From the NCBI GenBank assembly GCA_052168315.1, contig JBQLZO010000072.1:1-64000 (forward strand): a stretch of 64,000 nucleotides of DNA, given 5' to 3'. The position numbers were made by a program, and so were the translations under genes. The notes under the pieces were generated by a model, which saw nothing but the letters and a program-made list of their open reading frames with translations, searched no databases and was not told the origin of the DNA. Source of the stretch: JBQLZO01 sp052168315. Its GTDB lineage: Bacteria > Planctomycetota > Phycisphaerae > Phycisphaerales > UBA1924. This document shows positions 50,141 through 59,106 of the stretch, one piece after another; the stretch's first letter is position 1; every line of letters starts with the position of its first letter.

Positions 50141-50454
50141 TGGGGTCGGTCTGATGTGCGGCGGGCGGTGCGCTCGCGGGACGCCTTGGGTGGGCGCGGT
50201 TGCGAGCGCGGAATGCCAGCCAAGCCGCTCGTGTTGGCCTTTCGGGGTCAACCGCGGTGATCGGTCGCGATGCGGGGCGCTCAGGCCTTGCACCGACCTT
50301 GGCCCGCCGGACGCACTGGTTTGTGATCCGACAAGGTGGTGGTCGGACCGGTGCGGCGTGGCACGGGCGTGTGATTCGGGATGGTCGATCGGGCGCGCGG
50401 GGGCGCTGGCGATCGGGTCCAGAGGATATCCGGGTTGGGGCTGGGGTCAAATGG

Positions 50455-50605
50455 CGGAGGGGGAGAGCAGCAGAGCGGGAGAGCAGCGGAGCAGCGGATT
50501 TGGAGGGGTAAAGATGTTGAGGATATGTGGGCGCAGGGGGCGGGGGATCGGTGTGTGGAGGGGGTGATGGGTGGCTGGGGAGGCTGAAGGGTGGCTGGGA
50601 TGATG
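50455..50605 (+). repeat. Short tandem and direct repeats before the CPBP gene
   Basis: The 559-bp gap 50094-50652 holds no gene. Its right part contains a purine-rich tract with repeated GAGAGCAGC and GGAGCAGCGGA units (about 50462-50500) and two copies of GGGTGGCTGGG around 50569-50599. The unit lengths are irregular and there are no spacers of CRISPR type. Confidence 0.5.
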
Positions 50606-50640
50606 TGGGGGGGGTTGGGGGCGGAGGGGGATTGGGCCGA

Positions 50641-50646
50641 TAGTGT
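50641..50646 (+). promoter_or_regulatory. TANNNT box before the CPBP gene
   Basis: TAGTGT lies exactly six bases before the ATG at 50653 with no Shine-Dalgarno between. Compare the boxes before the BamD-like, PIN/TRAM and miaB genes. Confidence 0.35.
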
Positions 50647-50652
50647 GGGTTC

Positions 50653-52320
50653 ATGGATTCGAATCAGCAGGACACCTCTTCGGGTGATGGCGCGGAGGCC
50701 GGCTCGCCTTTCACCCCCCCACTGGCGTCGACGGGGGCGACTCGGGCGGGTGCAGGTCGGGTTCCGCCCACGGCTCCGACGGGTTTGCCGCGTGGTCTTG
50801 ATCTGATGATGTCCAACCCCGGGATCGATCCGCGGTTCGGTGCGCGGACGGCGTTGGTGTGGACGGCGATCGCTGTGATGGTGGCGGCGATGGTGGGGCT
50901 GCAAGCGCTGACGCGGTATGCGGGCGGGGATGGTGTGGAGGCGCCGGCGACGCCGGAGAGCGTGGGTTCGCTGCAGGTGCGGCTCGCGGCGCGGCATGGG
51001 ATCGGGAGCCAACAACTGGGATCGGTGCTCGGCGGGCTGGCGGGCCAGGCGGTGGATGAGGAGGATGGGCGGGTGGCGGATCAGATCATTGATCAGCTGC
51101 GCGATGCGTCGGAGGGATCGCCGGTGCAGCTGGTGCGGAGCGCGGGCGCGGCGTGGTTCCTGCGGCCGACGGATGATTCGGTGCCGCTGGCGATGCTGGA
51201 TGAGGCACGGGAGTTCATCGAGAAGCTGCCGGAGAATCAGCGGGGCACCTGGGAGGATCGGGGGTACCTGGACGACATCGCGTCGATGCGGCGTGTGATC
51301 ACGGAGGGGGCGGATGCGCTGAGGGCTGATGAGCGCGATCGGCTGGTCGAGCGGTACGAGGACTTTGCCCGGATGGCGCTGGCGGCGGAGCTGGATGGCT
51401 CAGCGCCGGAGCGCGAGCGGGTTGAAGCGATGGGGATGCGGACGACGGTGGTGCTGCTGGCGGCGTTCGTGGTCGTGGTGGGGAGCGCTGGGATCGGGCT
51501 GGTGCTGTTCGTGATCGCGTGCGTGCTGGTGGGGACGGGGCGTTTGCGGGGGCGATACCTGGGTTCGCTGGTGGATCGGGGGAAGGCGGGTGGGGACGCT
51601 GTGGGTGGCGGCGAACCGGCGTTCCCGGCGCTGACGCTTGAGGTGTTCGCGCTGTTTCTGGCAGCGTTTCTTGTGGTGCAGATCGTGGTGGGGATGCTCG
51701 TGGCGCTGGCGGGCGTGCCTGATGAGTACCGGCTGGCGGTGGTGCTGCCGTTTTACTGGGGGTTGTTGGGCGTGGCGTTGTGGCCGTTGATGTCGGGGAA
51801 GGGGCTTGGTTGGACGAAGCGTGCGCTGGGGTGGCATCGCGGGCGTGGGTTTGTGCGCGAGGCGATGGCGGGGCTGGTCGGGTACTTGGCGGGGCTTCCG
51901 ATCGTGGCGGTGGGGATCGGCCTGACGCTGCTGTTGACGCTGGTGCTGGGGATGCTGGGGTTCGGCGATGACGGCGCGCATCCAGCGCCGGACATGCTGG
52001 TGGGCGCGGGTCCGGTGGCGACGGTGGCGCTGATCGTGCTGGCGACCTGCTGGGCGCCTGTGGTGGAGGAGACTTTCTTCCGCGGAGCGCTGTTCCATCA
52101 TCTGCGGCGCTCGCACGGGTTCGTGCTGAGCGGGCTTGTGACGGGATTCCTGTTCGCGGTGATCCACCCGCAGGGGATCATCGGGGTGCCGGTGCTGACG
52201 GCGATGGGGTTCGTGTTCGCGATGATCCGGGAGTGGCGGGGCTCGCTGATCGCTCCGATCGTGGCGCACGCGATCAACAACGGGTTCGTGTTCACGATGC
52301 TGCTGGTGGCGCTGCGGTGA
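50653..52320 (+). CDS. CPBP-family intramembrane metalloprotease
   Basis: Rce1/CPBP-type membrane protein of 555 residues. After a Thr/Pro-rich N-terminus and one helix (TALVWTAIAVMVAAMVGLQ) comes a soluble domain of about 170 residues, then about seven helices. The catalytic motifs are VVEETFFRGALFHHLRR (Glu 472 and 473, Arg 477), FAVIHPQG and IVAHAINNGFVF. The substrate is unknown; families of this type act on prenylated proteins or in bacteriocin immunity. The start at 50653 has a TAGTGT box six bases before it. A strong hairpin follows the stop. Confidence 0.88.
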   Translation: MDSNQQDTSSGDGAEAGSPFTPPLASTGATRAGAGRVPPTAPTGLPRGLDLMMSNPGIDPRFGARTALVWTAIAVMVAAMVGLQALTRYAGGDGVEAPATPESVGSLQVRLAARHGIGSQQLGSVLGGLAGQAVDEEDGRVADQIIDQLRDASEGSPVQLVRSAGAAWFLRPTDDSVPLAMLDEAREFIEKLPENQRGTWEDRGYLDDIASMRRVITEGADALRADERDRLVERYEDFARMALAAELDGSAPERERVEAMGMRTTVVLLAAFVVVVGSAGIGLVLFVIACVLVGTGRLRGRYLGSLVDRGKAGGDAVGGGEPAFPALTLEVFALFLAAFLVVQIVVGMLVALAGVPDEYRLAVVLPFYWGLLGVALWPLMSGKGLGWTKRALGWHRGRGFVREAMAGLVGYLAGLPIVAVGIGLTLLLTLVLGMLGFGDDGAHPAPDMLVGAGPVATVALIVLATCWAPVVEETFFRGALFHHLRRSHGFVLSGLVTGFLFAVIHPQGIIGVPVLTAMGFVFAMIREWRGSLIAPIVAHAINNGFVFTMLLVALR

Positions 52321-52328
52321 GCAAATGA

Positions 52329-52358
52329 CCACCGCCCCCGGTGGGCCGGGGGCGGTGG
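52329..52358. terminator. Bidirectional terminator-like hairpin
   Basis: A perfect 13-pair stem, 52329-52341 with 52346-52358, loop TGGG, lies between the convergent ends of the CPBP gene (stop 52320) and fusA (stop 52418). There is no T-run on either strand, so its action would be by the stem alone. Confidence 0.6.
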
Positions 52359-52417
52359 GGTTGTGGGTCGGGATGTGGGGCATCGCGTGCCGGCATGGCG
52401 GACGATGCGTGGCGTCG

Positions 52418-54523
52418 TCAGTTGGCTTCGACGACTTCCTTGACCATGTTGGGCGGGAGCGGGCGGTACTCGAGGGGCTCCATGGAGGAGGTGGCCCGGC
52501 CCTGCGACATGGAGCGGAGGGCGGTGGTGTAGCCGAACATCTCGGAGAGGGGGACCTCTGCGGTGAGGATTCGGGCGTTTCCGCGCTCGTCCTGGTCGAC
52601 GATCATGCCTCGGCGTGAGGAGATGTCGCCGGTGACGGAGCCGAAGTACTCATCGGGGGTCGTGATGACGACCTTCATGATGGGCTCGAGGAGGGTGACG
52701 CTTGCCTTCTGGCAGGCCTCGGTGAGGGCCAGGCGTGCGGCCTGCTCGAAGGCGACCTGGGACGAGTCGACGGGGTGGTAGGAGCCATCGACGAGTTCGA
52801 CCTTGATGTTGATGAGTGGGAAGCCGGCGAGGACGCCGGAGGCCGCGGTCTGGCGGACGCCGTACTCGATGGAGGGGATGTACTCCTTGGGGATCACGCC
52901 GCCGACGATCTTGTTCTCGAAGGCGACATTGCCTTCGAACTTGAGTTCGGCGGCCTCGGCCTCCTCCTTGGTGAAGGGGAGGATGTTGATGGTGCAGTCG
53001 CCGAACTGGCCGCGGCCGCCGGTCTGCTTGACGAACTTGCCGCGGATGTTGTTGGCGGGCTTGGTGATGGCTTCGCGGTAGGAGACCTTGGGCTTTCCGA
53101 CCTCGACATCGACCTTCATGTCGCGGGTGAGCTTGTTCTTGATGATCTCGAGGTGGAGCTCGCCCATGCCGGCGATGATGGTCTGGCCGGTTTCCTCGTC
53201 GTACTGGGAGCGGAAGGAGGGGTCCTCGCGGCGGATGGTGACGAGGGCATCGCCGAGCTTGCGCTTGTCATCGGCGGTCTTGGGCTCGATGGACATGGAG
53301 ATGACGGGCTCGGGGAAGGTCATGCGCTCGAGGATGATGGGGTTGTCGGGATCGCAGAGGGTGTCGCCGGTGATGGAGTCCTTGAGGCCGACGACGGCGA
53401 CGATGGAGCCGGCGTTGGCGCGGTCGAGCGCGAGGCGGTCCTTGGCGTGCATCTCGAAGATGCGAGAGGCGATCTCGCGCTTGCCGTTGCCGGGGTTCAT
53501 GACGCGGGTGCCTTTTTCGAGGGCGCCGGAGTAGATGCGCATGTAGGTGAGGTCGCCGTGGGTGTCGGAGACGACCTTGAAGACGAGGGCGGAGAAGGGG
53601 GCGTTGGGATCGTTGGGGCGGGAGAGCTTTGTCTCGGGGTCCTTGGGATCGACGCCCTGGACGGCGGGGACCTCGGTGGGGGCGGGGAGGAAGTCGATGG
53701 TGGCATCGATGAGGCGCTGGACGCCGATGTTCTTGAGGGCGGCGCCGGTGAAGACGGGGTTGCACTGGCGCGAGACGCAGCCCTGGCGGATGGCCTTGCG
53801 GAGTTCCTCGGGGGTGGGCTCGTGGCCTTCGAGGACCTTCTCCATGAGCTCATCGTCGAAGTTGCAGGCCTGCTCGATCATCTCGGCGCGGTGGAGTGCG
53901 GCAAGTTCGGCAACGGACTCGGGGATCTCGCGCTCCTCGACGACGGCGCCCTGGGACTCGATGTCGAAGTAGTACGCCTTCATGAGGACGAGGTCGACGA
54001 TGCCTTCGAGCTCGTGGCCGGAGCCGATGGGGATCTGCATGGCGACGGGGTTGGCGCCCAGACGCTCCTTGATGGAGTTGAAGGAGAACTCCCAGTCGGC
54101 GCCGATCTTGTCCATCTTGTTGATGAAGCAGATGCGGGGGACGCGGTAGCGGTCGGCCTGGCGCCAGACGGTTTCGGACTGGGCCTCGACGCCTTCCTTG
54201 CCGTCGAAGACGGCGACGGCGCCGTCGAGGACGCGCATGGAGCGCTCGACTTCGATGGTGAAGTCGACGTGGCCCGGGGTGTCGATGAGGTTGATCTGGT
54301 AGGCGGTTCCGAAGCGCTCCCACGGGCAGGTGGTGGCGGCGGACTGGATGGTGATGCCGCGCTCCTGCTCTTCCTGGAGGAAGTCCATGGTGGCGGTGCC
54401 CTCGTGGACCTCGCCGAGCTTGTGGCTCTTGCCGGTGTAGAAGAGGATGCGCTCGGTGACGGTGGTTTTGCCGGCGTCGATGTGTGCGCAGATGCCGATG
54501 TTACGGATACGGGAAAGTTCCAT
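52418..54523 (-). CDS. fusA: Translation elongation factor G
   Basis: GTPase driving ribosomal translocation, 701 residues. G1 is AHIDAGKTTVTERILFYTG (13-31), followed by EERGITIQSAATTC-type switch I text, LIDTPGHVDFTIEVERSMRV and FINKMDKIGADW. Domain IV includes TGGRGQFGDC and the C-terminal region SMSQGRATSSMEPLEYRPLP. The start MELSRIRNIGICAH at 54523 has GGGAG upstream; the open frame further upstream is Arg/Pro-rich and rejected. It is not next to rpsG or tuf here, so it may be one of several EF-G copies. Confidence 0.95.
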   Translation of the reverse strand: MELSRIRNIGICAHIDAGKTTVTERILFYTGKSHKLGEVHEGTATMDFLQEEQERGITIQSAATTCPWERFGTAYQINLIDTPGHVDFTIEVERSMRVLDGAVAVFDGKEGVEAQSETVWRQADRYRVPRICFINKMDKIGADWEFSFNSIKERLGANPVAMQIPIGSGHELEGIVDLVLMKAYYFDIESQGAVVEEREIPESVAELAALHRAEMIEQACNFDDELMEKVLEGHEPTPEELRKAIRQGCVSRQCNPVFTGAALKNIGVQRLIDATIDFLPAPTEVPAVQGVDPKDPETKLSRPNDPNAPFSALVFKVVSDTHGDLTYMRIYSGALEKGTRVMNPGNGKREIASRIFEMHAKDRLALDRANAGSIVAVVGLKDSITGDTLCDPDNPIILERMTFPEPVISMSIEPKTADDKRKLGDALVTIRREDPSFRSQYDEETGQTIIAGMGELHLEIIKNKLTRDMKVDVEVGKPKVSYREAITKPANNIRGKFVKQTGGRGQFGDCTINILPFTKEEAEAAELKFEGNVAFENKIVGGVIPKEYIPSIEYGVRQTAASGVLAGFPLINIKVELVDGSYHPVDSSQVAFEQAARLALTEACQKASVTLLEPIMKVVITTPDEYFGSVTGDISSRRGMIVDQDERGNARILTAEVPLSEMFGYTTALRSMSQGRATSSMEPLEYRPLPPNMVKEVVEAN

Positions 54524-55282
54524 GGCGGTCTCCCTCGGTCGGGTCGGCGCTCGTTGCGCCGGTGCGTGCGGACGGTGTGATTCGGTGTGTGGATCTCGGT
54601 CGGGCTTGCGGCGATGGCTCGGGCCCGGGCGGATTCTTCTGGACGGTTTGTTTGGTGTGCGCTCGTGTGCCCTTGCTCGCGGTTGTTCCATCGCCTTCGA
54701 CGCCCTGGATGGACCTCGTGTGCGGCGGAGTGCGGGCGGGCGTTGTGTGAACGCCCCGGGGCGTGGTTGTTGCTGGGTCTGAGCGAAGGTTGGCCGCGGG
54801 ACTGGGTGCGGCGATCGAAGGAGCGCTCACGCGTGGTTGTGTTCGTGCTCGCTGGTGGTCGCATCGGCGTGGCGCTGCGCGGGAATGTTGTGTTCCCGCG
54901 GGCGTCGCCGCTCACCTGCGTGTGCGCGAGTGGAGGTCAGCGCTTTCAGCGCTGAGGGCTCCGGGTGGGCGTGTCCATGTCCTCGTCGTCGTCGGACATC
55001 GGTGCGGTTCCTTGGCGCGGCGCGGTTCGGCCCTGCTGGGGCGTTCCGGGGCGGCTTTGGTGCGGTGATGTCCTGGGTGGTGCGCCACGCGGCTGCACCA
55101 TCGCCCTCACGATGTTGTGAAGGGGACATCGGTGCGTCGAGAGCGTATCCCAGAAAAGGCAATCATCAAGTTCCAATGGCAAAGAAACGGCGAAATTCGC
55201 ACTGGGCCGCAGGATCTTCGGCACCGGGGGATGGCGGCGGGGGTGGAGATGGAAGCGGCGGAGAACAGGTCCTATAATGTCG
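54524..55282 (-). promoter_or_regulatory. Long leader region of fusA
   Basis: About 760 bp without a convincing gene. Two perfect hairpins lie at 54878-54900 (CGCGGGAA/TTCCCGCG, loop of seven) and 54937-54955 (TCAGCGCT/AGCGCTGA, loop of three). A 17-codon mini-ORF ends inside the second hairpin (next entry). The stretch 55117-55280 is noticeably AT-richer than its surroundings and includes a perfect TATAAT on the plus strand at 55273-55278, which faces away from fusA. Confidence 0.4.
54946..54999 (-). CDS. Possible 17-codon leader ORF upstream of fusA
   Basis: Minus-strand ATG at 54999 preceded by AAGGA at nine-base spacing encodes MSDDDEDMDTPTRSPQR and stops at TGA inside the hairpin 54937-54955. 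The peptide is acidic and the stop codon lies at the stem-loop junction, as in attenuator leaders. It is about 420 bases before fusA. Its expression is unproven and chance cannot be excluded. Confidence 0.2.
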   Translation of the reverse strand: MSDDDEDMDTPTRSPQR

Positions 55283-56164
55283 CTATTGAAACACTGAGAG
55301 ACCGCCATGGGGGATGATGTCGAGGTGATGGTCGGCCCGGAGCATTTCAATGAGGCGGTTCATGCCAATGGCGTCGGCGGCGAGGTGCCCTGTGACTATG
55401 AGCCCGCCGCGGCCGCGCTGCAGCGCGAGGGCGCGGACGGCGTCGGCGGTCTCGGCATTGGAGTGGATATAGAGGACTGTGTCGGCCTCGCCCTGTTCGA
55501 TGAGGGCCTTGGCGACGGGGAGCCCGCCGTTGGTGCCGCCGGCGTGCATGACGGCGATACGGCCGACGGGCCATGAGGGATCGTCGGGGATGGCGACGAC
55601 TTGGTTCTCGGGGACGGCGAGTTCGGGGATGGCGGCCAGGGCGAGCAGGGCGTCGGCGATGGTGGCGGCGGTGTGGTCGTCCGGGGAGTCTGGGGCGTCG
55701 GCGAGGGGGATGCGGGCGGCGCGGAGGGCATCGACCATGGCGATGCGGCCGACCTCGTCAGCGGGGAGGTGGACATTGACGAGCGAGATCCCGATGTGGG
55801 CCGCAGCGGCGGCGAGGTGGTCCCAGTCGGAGAGGTGGTCGTTGAAGAAGCAGCGATCGCGGAGCGGGCGGACGGCTTCGCGGGCGTCGGATTCGCTGAC
55901 GCCCGCGGCGGTGATGAGTTCGACCATGCGGGTGTCGAGGACCTTGTGGAAGTTGCGCCGGGCGGCGCCGGCGAGGGGATGGTGGAGGAGGTAGCCATCG
56001 CAGCCGAGTTGCTTGGCGAGCAGGAGGTCGCCGGTGGTGGCGTTGATGGATGCGAGGGCGCGGGTGATGGGCTTGCCTGTGTCGTGGACGACGCAGGAGT
56101 CGGCGGGCGGGTGGTCGAATCCGGCCCAGCGGGTGGCGGCGATCAGGAGTTCGTCGGCGTGCAT
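55283..56164 (-). CDS. Nif3-like / GTP cyclohydrolase 1 type 2 family protein
   Basis: A 293-residue soluble protein. It shows DLLLAKQLGCDGYLLHHPLA (His-His-Pro at 61-63) and a C-terminal LIVTGHLAADAIGMNRLIEM with HHLDIIPHGG, resembling the metal-binding ends of Nif3 proteins. The central region differs and contains IAVMHAGGTNGGLPVAKAL. Nif3 proteins bind two metal ions; their role is mostly unknown. The start MHADELLIAAT at 56164 follows the previous gene's stop after nine bases, so it is probably co-translated. Confidence in the family is moderate. Confidence 0.6.
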   Translation of the reverse strand: MHADELLIAATRWAGFDHPPADSCVVHDTGKPITRALASINATTGDLLLAKQLGCDGYLLHHPLAGAARRNFHKVLDTRMVELITAAGVSESDAREAVRPLRDRCFFNDHLSDWDHLAAAAAHIGISLVNVHLPADEVGRIAMVDALRAARIPLADAPDSPDDHTAATIADALLALAAIPELAVPENQVVAIPDDPSWPVGRIAVMHAGGTNGGLPVAKALIEQGEADTVLYIHSNAETADAVRALALQRGRGGLIVTGHLAADAIGMNRLIEMLRADHHLDIIPHGGLSVFQ

Positions 56165-56173
56165 GCTCGCAGC

Positions 56174-56523
56174 CTATCGGCTTCGCGCCAGAGGCGTTCC
56201 GGCGGCGGCGCTGCGGGCTCGGCGGGCGGCGAGGAATGTGCAGGTGATGGCGAGCACGAGCGGGATGCCGGGATAGAGCGCGACGATGAGCGGGTTGGGC
56301 TGGTTTGTCGGCGGCGCGAAGCCGGCGAGGAGGAGCGCGATCCCGGCGGCGAGGGCTCCGAAGACGGTGAGGATGCCGAAGAGGACGGCGAAGATGCCCC
56401 AGAGCCCGCTGAGGGCGGCGTTGCCGGCGCGGGCGCGGGGGGTTGGCTGGGCCGGCGGCCCGGTCTCGGCGTCATCCCCCCCACTGCCGGCGGGCTGCCG
56501 GGATGGGCTGCGGGGCTCGGTGG

Positions 56524-56527
<4 letters not shown>
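56174..56527 (-). CDS. Small two-helix membrane protein
   Basis: A 117-residue protein with a Pro/Gly-rich N-terminus of about 40 residues and two hydrophobic segments: LWGIFAVLFGILTVFGALAA and PLIVALYPGIPLVLAITCTF, then a basic tail. It is of unknown function. Its ATG overlaps the CoA-transferase stop by four bases (ATGA), and its stop lies nine bases before the Nif3-like start, so the three genes look like one operon. Confidence 0.6.
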
Positions 56528-57186
<659 letters not shown>

Positions 57187-57352
57187 GGTTCGGGTCCTTC
57201 CGGCGAGTGGCTTGCCAGCGGGCGGGCGAGCGTGGGACCGGTTGAATCCGGCGGCTCGTCCGGGCACACTGGATGTTAGCGGATTGGGCTGTGGCGGGGC
57301 CTGCTGGACTTGCGTGGCGCGTCGCTCGGTGGAGAGGGAGAGAAGAGGGAAT
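57187..57352. other. Gap between divergent genes scoB and DsrE-like gene
   Basis: With the repeat and following bases this gap spans 57187-57538. No gene or clear promoter is seen apart from AAGGAG directly before the DsrE-like ATG. No part of an scoA gene is recognisable. Confidence 0.35.
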
Positions 57353-57379
57353 CACCGCGGAGGCGCGGAGGTCGCGGAG
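57353..57379 (+). repeat. Dispersed intergenic repeat, copy 2
   Basis: Begins CACCGCGGAG and ends CGCGGAG, same length and orientation as copy 1 at 48690-48716, with four differences in 27 positions. Both copies follow a short purine-rich lead-in. Confidence 0.6.
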
Positions 57380-57538
57380 GGGATGCGTGGTGGGGTCGAT
57401 GCTGGGGGCTGGCGGGCTTTGGCGGCGCTGGTGGGTGTGTGGTGGGAGGCGTGGAAGATCGGCGGGGTGTGGGTGGTTGGCGCGGGAGGGTTTGGTTCTT
57501 GTTGAGACATGGTCACTGTCAGGAATGAAGGAGTTGTC

Positions 57539-58033
57539 ATGGCACCGCAGCAGGGTTCGCAGCGTCGCGTTGTTGTTCTGGGGGCGTTGATCGGGATGCT
57601 GGGCATCGCGGCGATGGGCTGGTTCGTGCCGAGCCGCGCGGAGCAGTCGGCGCCGGTCGGGGTGGGCGCGGATGCGGGCGGGGATGCCGGGGGGCCGGGG
57701 ACGGTTGCGATCATCTGGACGAGCGCGGATGCGGAGGTGGCGCATCGGATGGCGCTCATGTACACGGGGGCTGCGCAGAAGAACGGGTGGTTCGATGAGG
57801 TTCGGCTGGTGGTGTGGGGTCCATCTCAGAAGCTGGTGGTGGCCGACAAGGACATCCGTGCGAAGGTGGAGGAGTTGCGCGCGAATGGCGTGATCGTGGA
57901 GGCGTGCCTGGCGTGCGCGGATTCTTACGGGATCGCGGAGGCGCTGCGGGAGACGGGGATGGAGGTGAAGTACATGGGTCGGCCGTTGACGGAGTGGCTC
58001 AAGTCTGATGAAGTGGCGGTGATGACCTATTGA
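57539..58033 (+). CDS. DsrE-family-like protein with N-terminal membrane anchor
   Basis: A 164-residue protein. An N-terminal helix (VVVLGALIGMLGIAAMGWFV) anchors it. The soluble part has the DsrE/F alpha-beta pattern: VAIIWTSADAEVAHRMALMY, VRLVVWGPSQKLVVADKDI, LRANGVIVEACLACADSYGI and the tail YMGRPLTEWLKSDEVAVMTY. CLACADS supplies two Cys where DsrE-type sulfur carriers have theirs. The function may be sulfur or redox related, but that is inference. AAGGAG at good spacing supports the ATG at 57539. Confidence 0.75.
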   Translation: MAPQQGSQRRVVVLGALIGMLGIAAMGWFVPSRAEQSAPVGVGADAGGDAGGPGTVAIIWTSADAEVAHRMALMYTGAAQKNGWFDEVRLVVWGPSQKLVVADKDIRAKVEELRANGVIVEACLACADSYGIAEALRETGMEVKYMGRPLTEWLKSDEVAVMTY

Positions 58034-58188
58034 TGGTGATGTCCGCGTTCATGGCGTGTTGTGCGGGGTATGGGCGGATCCGTGGTGGTCGCGGGCGTAT
58101 GGTCGGGAGAGGGTGCGGGAGGCGATGCGTGGCTTGATCGAGCGTGCGCACTGATGCGAGAGCGCGATGAGCGCGAAAGGAGCGTGGC

Positions 58189-58401
58189 GTGAGCGATCAT
58201 GTGTACAAGATCATCGAGGTGGTGGGTTCTTCGACGAAGGGGACGGATGATGCGGTCCGGCGGGCAGTGGAGAAGGCGTCGGAATCGGTGCGGAACATCC
58301 GGTGGTTCGAGGTTGGCGAGGTGCGCGGGCACATCGAGGACCAGAAGATCGCGCACTGGCAGGTGACGGTGCGGATCGGGTTCACGCTCGAGGGGAGTTG
58401 A
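58189..58401 (+). CDS. Dodecin, flavin-binding storage protein
   Basis: A 70-residue protein that forms hollow dodecamers binding riboflavin or FMN. It matches the family over its length: VYKIIEVVGSSTKGTDDAV, RRAVEKASESVRNIRWFEV and GHIEDQKIAHWQVTVRIGF, with the flavin-stacking Trp in IRWFEV. The GTG start at 58189 is preceded by GAAAGGAG. It stands between a DsrE-like gene and a convergent SRPBCC gene. Confidence 0.95.
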   Translation: MSDHVYKIIEVVGSSTKGTDDAVRRAVEKASESVRNIRWFEVGEVRGHIEDQKIAHWQVTVRIGFTLEGS

Positions 58402-58445
58402 TGGTGTTGGGATCGGGGGAGGATGTGCTGTTGTTGCGCTGATGC

Positions 58446-58898
58446 TCAGGGGCCATCGGGGATTTCGGGTTCGACGAGGTTGGCGAGCTGGGTGAGTGAT
58501 TCCTGCCAGCCAAGGTGGCACATCTCGGGGGGGATGGCTTCGGGGAGTCCGGCCTGTTCGATGGTGATTTCTGTGCCGCAGAGGACCTGGCGGAGGTTGA
58601 TGGTGACGGCCATCTCGGCGGTCATGTTGGGGTCGTCGAAGCGTTCGGTGTATCGGAGGCGCTGGTTGGGGGTGATCTCGGTGTAGGTGCCGGTGAATGA
58701 GTGGGCGCTGCCGGTGCCGAAGTTGATGAAGGACATGCGGCATGTGCCGCCGACTTTGGGGTCGATGTGGTGGACCTTGCCGAGGAAGCCGTAGGGCGGC
58801 GACCAGCGGGCCATGGCGTCGGGGTCGAGCAGGGCCTTGAAGACGCGTGCGGGCGGGGCCTTGAGGATGCGGTGGAGGTGGATGGTGTTGCCGGGCAT
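58446..58898 (-). CDS. SRPBCC/AHSA1-type protein
   Basis: A 150-residue helix-grip protein. It begins MPGNTIHLHRILKAPPARVF and continues ALLDPDAMARWSPPYGFLGK, GTCRMSFINFGTGSAHSFTG and TEITPNQRLRYTERFDDPN, ending GLPEAIPPEMCHLGWQESL. This is the layout of the AHSA1-like activator family, which binds small hydrophobic ligands; the ligand is unknown. GAAAGG lies before the ATG at 58898. The gene converges with the dodecin gene. Confidence 0.88.
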   Translation of the reverse strand: MPGNTIHLHRILKAPPARVFKALLDPDAMARWSPPYGFLGKVHHIDPKVGGTCRMSFINFGTGSAHSFTGTYTEITPNQRLRYTERFDDPNMTAEMAVTINLRQVLCGTEITIEQAGLPEAIPPEMCHLGWQESLTQLANLVEPEIPDGP

Positions 58899-59106
58899 GG
58901 TGGCGGGGCCTTTCGGGTGGGGGCCTGGGCGTGGTGGATGCCGGTGCGGATGGCGTGGGGGCGGGGTTGATGACGCGTCTTGTGATTGATTGATGGATGG
59001 TTCGCGGCCGACCCGCCCTTCACCACGCCCACCCCCGGTGTGAGAGGGCGGGCGTTGCTTCGGATCAGGGTATCGGATCGCACGACGAGATTGAAGGGAA
59101 ATTGTG

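Noticed and set aside
50455..50605. Possible CRISPR array
   Set aside because: Repeat units are short and irregular, there are no spacers of constant length and no cas genes nearby.
55176..55277. Plus-strand 33-codon ORF beginning MAKKRRNSHW
   Set aside because: No ribosome binding site at proper spacing, a Gly-only second half and no recognised family; chance cannot be excluded, so not called.
55273..55278. Perfect TATAAT on the plus strand
   Set aside because: No -35 and no plus-strand gene downstream; it points into the 3' end of the Nif3-like gene.
56171..56176. TAGGCT six bases before the Nif3-like ATG as a leaderless promoter
   Set aside because: Its TAG is the stop codon of the preceding co-directional gene, and the nine-base gap is explained by operon translation.
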